Shown piece by piece: positions 1-5,730 of a stretch of DNA of 5,730 bases (the first letter of the stretch is position 1; the number at the start of each line of letters is the position of its first letter). The stretch comes from Chitinophagaceae bacterium (GTDB lineage: Bacteria; Bacteroidota; Bacteroidia; Chitinophagales; Chitinophagaceae), in the NCBI GenBank assembly GCA_003526435.1, contig DPWF01000200.1, forward strand, positions 1-5,730, read 5' to 3'. The notes below the pieces were generated by a model. That model did not search any database, was not told the origin of the DNA, and saw nothing but the letters and a program-made list of their open reading frames with translations. A program made the translations under genes and the position numbers.

Positions 1-1175
1 AACATGCCGTTGATATAGGTATCGGTATAGCCCACCACTTCTGTTCTTGTAGTGGTGTGTACATAACCAAATTCGGTATAGAGTAAATATTCACCGGGTT
101 TCAGGTTGGTAAATTCAAAATGTCCGTCATCATCATACACTGTTGTGGTTTTAATACATGCTGCTGCATCTTTTGAGAATGGTAATGTTCTCCCTTGTTT
201 GCTGAACTTTTCATTGAGCGCTACCCATTCCTTAAAATAAGTTGTGTAAGGTATCAGCAGCACTGTTGTACCCACTTTGGCGTATTGCTTTTTATTGATA
301 TTCAGGATGGCCATACCTTTAAGAATACCTTCATTTTCATTATCTCTTGCAAATGCTACTCCTTCAATGGTAGCTGTTCCATCCTGAATAAGACTTAGTG
401 TTTCTGCCTTATTAAAAGTGGCTGTGAAAGGGTTATAATCCAGCTCTTTATCAAGCATTAAAAAGCGCTGTCCGTTGGCTGCCAGTATTTCAATTTTCCA
501 TAATCTCCGGCTGTCTTTGTCAATATAATATTCGTATTTTTCTCCGGTTGCTTCTTCCCATACACTTACCTGCCATACCGCGTGCTCTCCTGTGATGTCA
601 CTTTTATACCTATTTGTTTTTACTTCTTCAATCCTTGTATTTTTTATATGACTGCTATTGGCTGGTTTGTAATCATATACTTTCATGCTGCTCTTGTAGC
701 CCGACTGAAGCGGAAGGGCTCCAAGAAGATACGGATAGATATAACTATCAAAAAAAAGATCCTTGGCTGTTTCGTTGATGGCCTGCTTTTTGTTTGTCTT
801 TTTATCCAGATAGTATCCTGCTATTGTTTTACCATACTTCAATTCCAGTGCCCGGTTTGGATTTACAGATGACCGGTACAGGGGTCTTAAATTATTTGCA
901 TCGGCTATGCTTGAATCGATCCATTGTTCATTCGTGCTCAGCATTGTTAAGTTGGTATATATACCAATCGTTTTTGCATTGGCATTCACCTGAACGGTAA
1001 AAGAGCTCACCGGAACCAATTGCTTTCCACTGACGGCAAAGCAGGCCATTTCATATTTGGCATTTTTAATAAATCTTTTATCAAATGTATTCTCCCCGGG
1101 CGCAAGCATTTCCTGTGAAAAACACCTGGCTGCAAAAAAAGAAACGATGACGAGCAATAAAATGTTCTTGTTCAT
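1..1175 (-). CDS. Exported protein with DUF3108/LolA-like region and carboxypeptidase-regulatory-like domain (3' end outside window)
   Basis: The frame reads open from ATG at 1175 to the window edge: 391 codons, no stop, so the C-terminus is missing. Residues 1-20 form a signal peptide (MNKN, a hydrophobic run LLLVIVSFFAA, then CFS before Q21), typical of Bacteroidota exported proteins. Cys18 follows Arg, so a lipobox is unlikely. Residues ~100-240 resemble the DUF3108/LolA-like group: FDSYIYPYLLGALPLQSGY (142-160), then paired strands with W201, W206, YEYYIDKDSRRLWKIEI (214-230). Residues ~268-391 look like a carboxypeptidase-regulatory beta-sandwich, with DDDGHFEFTNLKPGEYLL (348-365) as the typical core. 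The start is chosen because the signal peptide begins there; the leader is A/T-rich with no Shine-Dalgarno. It lies 91 bp after the lipoprotein gene, same strand. No catalytic residues are recognised. A binding or envelope-surface role is inferred; the domain names are from memory of family patterns, not a search. Confidence 0.85.
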   Translation of the reverse strand, partial: MNKNILLLVIVSFFAARCFSQEMLAPGENTFDKRFIKNAKYEMACFAVSGKQLVPVSSFTVQVNANAKTIGIYTNLTMLSTNEQWIDSSIADANNLRPLYRSSVNPNRALELKYGKTIAGYYLDKKTNKKQAINETAKDLFFDSYIYPYLLGALPLQSGYKSSMKVYDYKPANSSHIKNTRIEEVKTNRYKSDITGEHAVWQVSVWEEATGEKYEYYIDKDSRRLWKIEILAANGQRFLMLDKELDYNPFTATFNKAETLSLIQDGTATIEGVAFARDNENEGILKGMAILNINKKQYAKVGTTVLLIPYTTYFKEWVALNEKFSKQGRTLPFSKDAAACIKTTTVYDDDGHFEFTNLKPGEYLLYTEFGYVHTTTRTEVVGYTDTYINGM

Positions 1176-1198
1176 AAATTTAAATGATGATGCACATT

Positions 1199-1213
1199 TG
1201 CTGTTTCACAGCA
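1199..1213 (-). repeat. Small perfect hairpin in the leader of the gene starting at 1175
   Basis: TGCTGT and ACAGCA are exact reverse complements separated by three bases, giving a 6-bp stem with a tri-nucleotide loop (GAA in the minus-strand transcript). It lies 23 bases upstream of the ATG at 1175, in the 91-bp gap after the lipoprotein gene. No T-run follows it, so it is not a canonical terminator. It could be a weak 5'-leader structure or chance. Confidence 0.35.
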
Positions 1214-1266
1214 CTTATTATCAACAACAGTTAGTATAGATATGAATGCTGTATTTCTGTTTATCA

Positions 1267-1656
1267 CTAAAAAGTAATGACCGGTGCAGACTTTGAGAAA
1301 CTGCCAGCGTTATCTGCTATAGCTGAAGTTGTAGAAAGCTGTGTACTTCCTTTTTTCACCACCACTGTTACCTGCTGTCCGGTTACTCCACCATTACCGG
1401 AAATGGCAATAATGGCTGCCGTTACGTTTGGCGCATACACTATTTCTTTTTTCCACGGAACAGATAGAATCTGTTCGTTTTGTGTGCCTCCGGTACTTGT
1501 GGTATAGGAGGCAAATAAGGTTCCTGAAAAGTTACCCGTTATGGTATACGTTAATTTCCTATCATCATTATCAGGCGGGTCAATTGGCTTGCTACAGGAT
1601 AAGAATGAAATTGACATGAGCAGTAATATCGTTTTTAACCAATTGTGCGTTTTCAT
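1267..1656 (-). CDS. Small lipoprotein with MmpS-like beta domain
   Basis: This 129-residue protein is complete, from ATG at 1656 to TAG at 1267-1269. It begins with a charged n-region (MKTHNWLK), a hydrophobic stretch (residues 9-19) and Cys21 in the context FLSC-SKP, which reads as a loose Bacteroidota lipobox. After cleavage it would be lipid-anchored in the envelope. A Pro/Asp-rich linker follows (24-32, PIDPPDNDD). The rest (~35-129) is strand-rich: TYTITG (36-41), SYTTSTGGTQ (50-59), VPWKKEI (66-72), QQVTVVVKKG (94-103), then a Ser/Thr/Ala-rich end. The order ITG, YTT..GGT, PWKK, late VTVVV strand recalls the beta domain of MmpS proteins (mycobacterial transport accessory family). That link is inferred from pattern memory; no RND transporter gene is visible alongside. 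It lies downstream of a 44-bp palindrome, which suggests its own promoter, though none was clear. Function unknown. Confidence 0.8.
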   Translation of the reverse strand: MKTHNWLKTILLLMSISFLSCSKPIDPPDNDDRKLTYTITGNFSGTLFASYTTSTGGTQNEQILSVPWKKEIVYAPNVTAAIIAISGNGGVTGQQVTVVVKKGSTQLSTTSAIADNAGSFSKSAPVITF

Positions 1657-1787
1657 ATTGACTGTTATTTTATATGATAAAGACTATTGCTGTTAATTAT
1701 ATCATATCCTCATTCCTCAGGCTATCAGATTATCATACCTGTGAGCATAATTTGGGTGATATTTTTCTGAAGCAATGATAGGATAAT

Positions 1788-1831
1788 GCCTGACGGTAGA
1801 AATTAACTTAAGTTAATTTCTACCGTCAGGC
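1788..1831. repeat. Perfect 44-bp palindrome downstream of the serine hydrolase gene
   Basis: Each 22-base arm is the exact reverse complement of the other, with no spacer. The outer ends are GC-rich (GCCTGACGG...CCGTCAGGC) and the centre is AT-rich around AACTTAAGTT. As RNA either strand would fold to about 20 bp with a tetraloop-sized tip. It begins 40 bases after the hydrolase stop and 132 bases before the lipoprotein start. The position suits a transcription terminator or a 3'-end stabilising hairpin for the hydrolase mRNA. However, no T-run follows on either strand (ATTATCC on minus, TGGCATC on plus), so it is not a textbook intrinsic terminator. Other possibilities are a dimeric-protein binding site or a dispersed palindromic repeat. 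No second copy of the arm occurs in this window. Confidence 0.9.
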
Positions 1832-1871
1832 TGGCATCTGCCAAAAACCAAATGCGCTGAAGTATTTAAGG

Positions 1872-3950
1872 TTATTTTTTCTCTGCCCTTATACTGCCGT
1901 TGGGCTGAAAAAGTATAAAAGCTATTATTTCTGCTTTTTCATTTGCTTCAAACTTTACACTATACCCGCTAACACCTTCAATGGTAAACTCATCTTTATT
2001 ACCAGCTACAAGTGTATATTCAGGCTGTCCGGGTATTTTCGACATGAGTGAAGCTCCTTTCAGATACACGTTTACTGTTTGGCCGCCCATGTTATACGCT
2101 CCCACATACTTTGCCAAATCATTGATAGCCGTAATTTGCCTGTTATCTTTTTTGATACTACCCGCTCCTTCTACTCTACCACTACCAATTTTTGCAACCC
2201 TGAATGTTCCATTGGGCTGAATAAATACACAGGCTGGAATATTTCCATTTTCATCTCTTTCAAACTTTATACTCACTCCTTTTGCACCTTTTACAGCAAA
2301 CTCATCCAGCTTTACCGGAAGCAGCTCATAATCTGGCTGGCCCGGCACTGCAACTTTGAGCATATTTCCATCAGTAAGATATATTTTGGCAATTGTACCA
2401 TTAAAGTCATAGTCTCCACAGTATTGCTTTGGATCAACCTTAATGAGCTGACTGGTTGATACCTGCTTTGTAAACACGATATCTTGTACACTGCTTTCAA
2501 AAGGCATTTTCAATGAAGTAACAGAGCCATCAGCAGCAACAGTAAACTCTCCAGTTAATGCCTCGCTACCATCAAACACATTCTCATCGATAGAAAATTT
2601 GAAATAGTTATACTGAACATGTTTGATCTTTAAATTCCAACGGTTAAAAGTTCCTGTCAATCCATCGCTATTGTCTTTTATCACAATGGTACCATAGGCC
2701 TCATTTTTATAGGAGCCGCTAAAGTCGGCAAATGCATGAGAAGGTTTTATTCCTTTACTATTGTTGTCTGTACTTACTGGCTTATTATTCGCCTGCATCT
2801 TCAGCATACCGTTCCAGTCTCTATAGCTGGCACCAATCATTCTGTCGGCAATAAGATTGTGAAGAATTCGTGGAACTTCAGAGTTGTTTTGATTAGCGGA
2901 TATAAATATCCCAATGCTGTCTGTAGGAAAAAAAGAAGTAAAGGCACTAAAACCATTAATATTACCAGCATGCCCAACACCATAATGTCCTCTGTAATTA
3001 GCGGTGTACCAACCCAAGCCATAATTGAAGAAATAATAATCCGGCATTTGTTTAGACGGCAAATTGGCTGAAGCAATCATTTGTGAGCTGATGGCCTGTT
3101 TATAAAAATCGGGACTAATAATTTCTTTCCCTTCAAATTTTCCCTGGTTTGTCCACATCAACAGCCAGTTGGCCATATCTTTTGCGGTAGATGCTATTCC
3201 TCCTGCAGGCGCTATGCCATTCAAAGTGGCTGGAAGAAAATCCAGCTTTTGCAGTTTCCCGTTTTTATTTACGTATCCGTAAGCAAAATCAGGCGTGCCT
3301 GATATTTGGCCGGTTGATGAACGCTTCATAGCCAGTGGAGAAAAGAATTTTTCTTCAATGAGCTGCTCCCATTTTTTTTGATAGGTATTTTCCAGCAATC
3401 GTCCTAAGGCAACATAGTTTAAATTATTATACTGAAAAGTTTGCCGTAGCGGAGCGCTCGGTTCAAGATAACGTATCAGACGAACCATACTGTCCCTGTT
3501 ACCCATAGCGCCACTGTACCACGCATAATCATGTCTTGGCAAACCTGTACGGTGACAAAGCATATCTCTTACTGTTACATGAGCAGTAAGATCGTTGTTA
3601 TAAAATTTTAGTTCCGGGAAATATTGATTGATGGGTGCATCCAGGTCAAGGTTAAGATCCTTCACCAAATAACTGACGAGGGATGCCGTAAACGCTTTTG
3701 TACAACTCCCTATCGCGAAAAGCGTATTTTCTGTAACAGGTTTTTGATTCTCCAGGTCTTTTACACCATACCCCTTTGCCATCAGAATTTTATTCTTTTC
3801 AACTACCGAAATAGTAATACCCGGCACGTTCCATTCTTTTATAATCCGGTTAATCATGCTGTCTATACCGGTTAACCGTGCATCATTTGTTTGAGACCTC
3901 ACTGCCATTGAAAGGCAGACAATCAAAATAGTAGTAATAATTTGCTTCAT
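1872..3950 (-). CDS. Exported serine hydrolase, class C beta-lactamase/PBP fold, with DUF3471-like and duplicated C-terminal domains
   Basis: This 692-residue protein is complete. Residues 1-20 are a signal peptide (hydrophobic TTILIVCLSMAV, then RSQ), so it acts in the periplasm or outside. Residues ~27-375 are the catalytic domain: S82-C-T-K85 is the SxxK nucleophile/base pair, MLCHRTGLPRHD (130-141) is the conserved loop, Y174-N-N is the Y-x-N motif, APAGGIAST (247-255) is a family block, and H327-A-G replaces the KTG of true beta-lactamases. This fits peptidases and esterases of the family better than a resistance enzyme; the substrate cannot be told. Residues ~405-495 look like DUF3471 (FSGSY near the start). 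Two ~80-residue repeats (506-588, 611-691) follow, joined by a Gly-rich linker. Total length is well above the ~350-400 of a catalytic domain alone. The start follows an A/T-rich leader without a Shine-Dalgarno. It appears monocistronic: 305 bp upstream and 215 bp downstream lack genes. Confidence 0.95.
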   Translation of the reverse strand: MKQIITTILIVCLSMAVRSQTNDARLTGIDSMINRIIKEWNVPGITISVVEKNKILMAKGYGVKDLENQKPVTENTLFAIGSCTKAFTASLVSYLVKDLNLDLDAPINQYFPELKFYNNDLTAHVTVRDMLCHRTGLPRHDYAWYSGAMGNRDSMVRLIRYLEPSAPLRQTFQYNNLNYVALGRLLENTYQKKWEQLIEEKFFSPLAMKRSSTGQISGTPDFAYGYVNKNGKLQKLDFLPATLNGIAPAGGIASTAKDMANWLLMWTNQGKFEGKEIISPDFYKQAISSQMIASANLPSKQMPDYYFFNYGLGWYTANYRGHYGVGHAGNINGFSAFTSFFPTDSIGIFISANQNNSEVPRILHNLIADRMIGASYRDWNGMLKMQANNKPVSTDNNSKGIKPSHAFADFSGSYKNEAYGTIVIKDNSDGLTGTFNRWNLKIKHVQYNYFKFSIDENVFDGSEALTGEFTVAADGSVTSLKMPFESSVQDIVFTKQVSTSQLIKVDPKQYCGDYDFNGTIAKIYLTDGNMLKVAVPGQPDYELLPVKLDEFAVKGAKGVSIKFERDENGNIPACVFIQPNGTFRVAKIGSGRVEGAGSIKKDNRQITAINDLAKYVGAYNMGGQTVNVYLKGASLMSKIPGQPEYTLVAGNKDEFTIEGVSGYSVKFEANEKAEIIAFILFQPNGSIRAEKK
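1878..2120 (-). repeat. C-terminal tandem module, copy 2 (hydrolase residues 611-691)
   Basis: This is the second of two related modules at the end of the serine hydrolase. It shares with copy 1 the ordered landmarks Y..G.Y, YL, PGQPEY (640-645), DEF (653-655), G.SGYSVKFE (659-668) and FQPNGS.R (681-688). By hand alignment about 32 of 82 positions are identical, so the duplication is old. The module is strand-rich and has no catalytic motif. A substrate-binding or lipocalin-like role is only an inference. Confidence 0.8.
2187..2435 (-). repeat. C-terminal tandem module, copy 1 (hydrolase residues 506-588)
   Basis: This is the first of the two modules. Its landmarks are QYCGDY (509-514), IYL (523-525), PGQPDYELL (536-544), DEF (549-551), GVSIKFE (558-564) and IQPNGTFR (577-584). 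A ~22-residue Gly/Lys-rich linker separates it from copy 2. The preceding DUF3471-like region (405-495) starts with a similar G-x-Y strand and may be a more diverged third member. Confidence 0.8.
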
Positions 3951-4255
3951 TTTAGTTGCTCACTGGTTTTAAATTTGATCGGCAACCCGAGTGTTTGCTC
4001 AATCAGTGGTTTGATAATACTGTTTAAAATCAGTGGCAAAAATCATTACAGTTCCTGGCTTAGAAGACCTGCCCTGCAATGAGAGACCAAACAAAACTTA
4101 TTGATAATCATTTGTTTACGAGATACACTCTACAAAGATTTCCTACATTACAGGATGAACCCTGCATGTGGCAGATTTTTTATTCTAACGCTTTATATAA
4201 TTGATACATTAATTCATTGCAGCATATTACCAGTTGATTGAACTATTGCCGGCCG
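3951..4255. other. 305-bp intergenic region with no gene
   Basis: This is AT-rich sequence between the methyltransferase stop and the hydrolase start. No plausible coding frame, tRNA or other known RNA was seen. It should hold the hydrolase promoter. The best candidate for a Bacteroidota -7 box (TAnnTTTG) is AATCTTTG on the minus strand at 4140-4133, one base off and lacking a clear -33 partner, so no promoter is called. No strong terminator follows the methyltransferase. The hydrolase-proximal part carries the interrupted inverted repeat annotated separately. Confidence 0.7.
3961..4035 (-). repeat. Interrupted 13-bp inverted repeat in the hydrolase leader
   Basis: CACTGGTTTTAAA at 3961-3973 is the reverse complement of TTTAAAATCAGTG at 4023-4035 except at one position, leaving a 49-base loop. 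The inner arm begins ten bases upstream of the hydrolase ATG, so pairing in the transcript would put a stem close to the start codon. AATCAGTGG occurs twice (4001-4009 and 4028-4036), so part of the outer arm has a competitor for the same partner. A regulatory role is speculative; AT-rich repeats of this size also arise by chance. Confidence 0.45.
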
Positions 4256-5041
4256 CTATGGTTTGCGGCACCTGATATGAAGAAAATAGGCCACAACCGC
4301 TGCACTTTGCAACGATGGCTTGTCTCTTATGTCTTCATCAGATGGACATGGTTCATTGATCTCCTCAATTGTAAACCCGGCTTTGATAACAGCATTGATC
4401 CAAAAAGTCAACGTCCGATGAAAACGGGGTACCTGAAACTGTGGTGTTTGTTCTTTTATTTGTTGCGGCGTATTCCCAAATATCCATTGCTCAATTTCGC
4501 CGTCGTTACCGGAAAAATAGCTACCTAATTCTACTGCATAGGTTTTACCCTCAGTATTACGCAACTTTTTTAAATAAGGTGGCTTAAAACAGGGGTGCTC
4601 AATTGAGAACTGAAAAAAGCTGCCCGGTTTTAAAACCCTGTATGCTTCCTGTATTGCTTTTTCAGGCTCAGGTAAATCCATGAGGCACATAAATGATACA
4701 GCAAAATCGAAGCACTCGTTTTGATAGGGTAATTGGGTTGCCCTTGCAACTCCATAGTGTATGCCTGAAGGAAATTCACGCTCCATCTCCCGGGCACTTT
4801 CGATGAAAACGGGTGCAATATCAATTGCCTGCAGTATTGCTCCCCGCTCTGCCAATAGCCTTGTATTATAACCCTCTCCGCATCCAATATCAATTCCTTC
4901 CTTGTTCTTTATATCCGGCAGTATGGCTAAGAAAGCAGGCGTGTTTAAATAATTCCGGTAGACATCGTATCCTGCCCTTACCAAATTTGTCCAGACAGGT
5001 GCATTCCTGTTCCAGTACTGACCTACTTCAGTTTCATTCAT
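4256..5041 (-). CDS. Class I SAM-dependent methyltransferase
   Basis: This 261-residue cytoplasmic protein is complete and has no signal peptide or membrane segment. SAM-binding motif I is GIDIGCGEGYNT (49-60). Acidic D74 in AIDIAP sits where the family contacts the ribose. TQLPY (102-106) followed by FDFAVSFMCLMDLPEPEKA (111-129) is motif II/III, and AYRVLKPGSFFQFSIEHPCF (133-152) is the typical Methyltransf_11 strand-turn with K-P-G. The start region (YWNRNAPVW, then LVRAGYDVYRNYLNTPAF, 20-37) and end (PSLQSAAVVAYFLHIRC, 242-258) match a widespread small-molecule-type methyltransferase group I recognise by pattern. No DNA-methyltransferase NPPY-type motif is present. The methyl acceptor is unknown. 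The ATG lies inside ATGA at 5041-5038 and overlaps the stop of the upstream membrane-protein gene, so the two are probably co-transcribed and translationally coupled. That overlap and the conserved N-terminus support this start. Confidence 0.93.
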   Translation of the reverse strand: MNETEVGQYWNRNAPVWTNLVRAGYDVYRNYLNTPAFLAILPDIKNKEGIDIGCGEGYNTRLLAERGAILQAIDIAPVFIESAREMEREFPSGIHYGVARATQLPYQNECFDFAVSFMCLMDLPEPEKAIQEAYRVLKPGSFFQFSIEHPCFKPPYLKKLRNTEGKTYAVELGSYFSGNDGEIEQWIFGNTPQQIKEQTPQFQVPRFHRTLTFWINAVIKAGFTIEEINEPCPSDEDIRDKPSLQSAAVVAYFLHIRCRKP

Positions 5042-5685
5042 AAACTTGTATTTTTTGAGGGAGTAATAATTAAAAGAATAGCTGCAATAATGATCCAGCT
5101 TACGAGGCTGAAAATAAATAAGCCAAAGCCTAATACGGTGGTGAAATTAAACTTCATCAGAAGCCCCAGCAACGTAACAACTACCATCAGTAAACCATAA
5201 TAACCAAGCCATCTGGAAAGTTGACCAACGACTATCAAAATAACCGACCAGAGTAAAATGGCGAGCGAAAGCGCAACAATGAAAAAATAATCCATTGATG
5301 AGCCTAGTAACCAGCCATAATCACGTATTGCCTGCAAAACAGAGCCATCAACAGTACTGCCAGCGTAATTTGAGGCAAACATGGGTAATACAAAACCATT
5401 AACGGTTCCGGCAATCATTACTGCGATTAAACCAATACAGGTAACAGAAAAAGCTAGGAACGATACTCTACCCTTCGTTGCTAAAGCTGTTGCCAATCCC
5501 CAAAAACCAAAGGCAATAAAAGGAATACTCAGAATAGCCAAAGCGTGTGAAAACATAAAAATGCCTTTCTTCCCGGCTATCTCAGTCAGGCTACCACCTA
5601 TGGGGTGCATCGCCATGGTAAGCGTAGCAAGAACTGCCCCTGATAATAAACTGATACCTGATGCTTTTTTAAATTGCTTTTCCAT
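5038..5685 (-). CDS. Six-helix integral membrane protein, function unknown
   Basis: This 215-residue protein is complete, from ATG at 5685 to TGA at 5040-5038. Six hydrophobic segments are visible by eye: about 8-30, 43-66, 74-101, 129-154, 157-178 and 185-208. The N-terminus is basic (MEKQFKK), which suggests a cytoplasmic N-terminus with the even number of helices returning the C-terminus to the same side. Polar residues inside or at the edge of helices stand out: H27-P28 after helix 1, H47 in helix 2, and N96 in helix 3; they could form a binding site or ligate a metal or haem, but this is only an inference. Short loops leave no room for a soluble domain. I do not recognise the family. The stop overlaps the methyltransferase start by four bases (ATGA), placing it first in a two-gene unit. 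The start follows a purine-rich CAAAAAAGTAAA leader, not a Shine-Dalgarno. Confidence 0.88.
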   Translation of the reverse strand: MEKQFKKASGISLLSGAVLATLTMAMHPIGGSLTEIAGKKGIFMFSHALAILSIPFIAFGFWGLATALATKGRVSFLAFSVTCIGLIAVMIAGTVNGFVLPMFASNYAGSTVDGSVLQAIRDYGWLLGSSMDYFFIVALSLAILLWSVILIVVGQLSRWLGYYGLLMVVVTLLGLLMKFNFTTVLGFGLFIFSLVSWIIIAAILLIITPSKNTSL

Positions 5686-5702
5686 TTTACTTTTTTGAGA
5701 AG

Positions 5703-5710
5703 CAAAGATT
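5703..5710 (-). promoter_or_regulatory. Possible -7 element for the membrane protein/methyltransferase unit
   Basis: AATCTTTG on the minus strand differs by one base from the Bacteroidota -7 consensus TAnnTTTG and ends 17 bases before the ATG at 5685, a workable distance. The expected -33 TTG element would fall at or beyond the window edge, so it cannot be judged. The same octamer occurs at 4140-4133 upstream of the hydrolase. Short and AT-rich, so it may be chance. Confidence 0.25.
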
Positions 5711-5730
5711 GGAGCGGGACATTAAAGCAT

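Noticed and set aside
195..1239. Plus-strand open frames of 60-96 codons (195-398, 582-872, 794-1000, 1057-1239)
   Set aside because: They lie antisense to the long exported-protein gene at 1-1175 or just beyond its start, have no family-like motifs, and overlap each other.
1277..1619. Plus-strand frames opposite the lipoprotein gene
   Set aside because: The minus strand carries a convincing signal peptide, lipobox Cys and beta domain; the opposite frames are Cys/Pro-rich shadow translations.
1673..1737. TATGATAA at 1673-1680 and TTATCATA at 1730-1737 as an operator, and TATAAT near 1696 as a sigma-70 -10 box
   Set aside because: Eight-base AT-rich matches are expected by chance in this gap, no -35 partner is visible, and Bacteroidota promoters generally do not use TATAAT.
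2079..2459. 126-codon plus-strand frame
   Set aside because: It is entirely antisense to the C-terminal modules of the serine hydrolase, whose two repeats confirm the minus frame.
1872..3950. Reading the serine hydrolase as an antibiotic-resistance beta-lactamase
   Set aside because: It has SxxK and Y-x-N but HAG instead of KTG, plus long C-terminal domains; this is typical of the broad peptidase/esterase relatives, and no regulator gene lies beside it.
4162..4184. Plus-strand CTGC-ATGTG-GCAG followed by ATTTTTTATT, like an intrinsic terminator
   Set aside because: The stem is only four base pairs and no plus-strand gene lies upstream that it could terminate.
4256..5041. Methyltransferase as part of a restriction-modification or defence system
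   Set aside because: It lacks DNA-methyltransferase catalytic motifs and has no endonuclease or specificity gene nearby; its neighbour is a membrane protein.

Overview
This window looks like ordinary chromosomal sequence from a member of the Bacteroidota, possibly the Chitinophagaceae or a related family. That assignment is inferred. The DNA is moderately AT-rich, none of the five starts has a Shine-Dalgarno sequence (the leaders are A/T-rich instead), and two exported proteins have signal peptides ending in Ser-Gln. The protein types also fit: a serine hydrolase with DUF3471-like C-terminal domains, and an exported protein with a carboxypeptidase-regulatory-like end. No rRNA, tRNA, CRISPR array, transposase, integrase or phage gene was seen.

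All five genes lie on the minus strand, so transcription runs from the right end to the left. At 5685-4256 a six-helix membrane protein of unknown function overlaps a class I SAM-dependent methyltransferase by four bases (ATGA), which indicates a two-gene, translationally coupled unit. A 305-bp gap without a gene follows; it contains a 13-bp interrupted inverted repeat just upstream of the next start. At 3950-1872 lies a secreted or periplasmic serine hydrolase of the class C beta-lactamase/PBP fold, whose C-terminal half is made of a DUF3471-like domain and two tandem copies of an ~80-residue module.

Forty bases beyond the hydrolase stop is a perfect 44-bp palindrome (1788-1831), the most striking non-coding structure in the window. 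At 1656-1267 there is a small lipoprotein whose beta-rich domain resembles mycobacterial MmpS-type domains. The last gene starts at 1175 and runs off the left edge. It encodes an exported protein with a DUF3108/LolA-like middle and a carboxypeptidase-regulatory-like beta domain, and is open for 391 codons without reaching its stop.

The three left-hand genes all encode exported proteins, but gaps of 91-305 bp separate them and nothing shows that they share a pathway. I found no convincing novel system. The best leads are the palindrome, the duplicated module in the hydrolase, and the MmpS-like lipoprotein.
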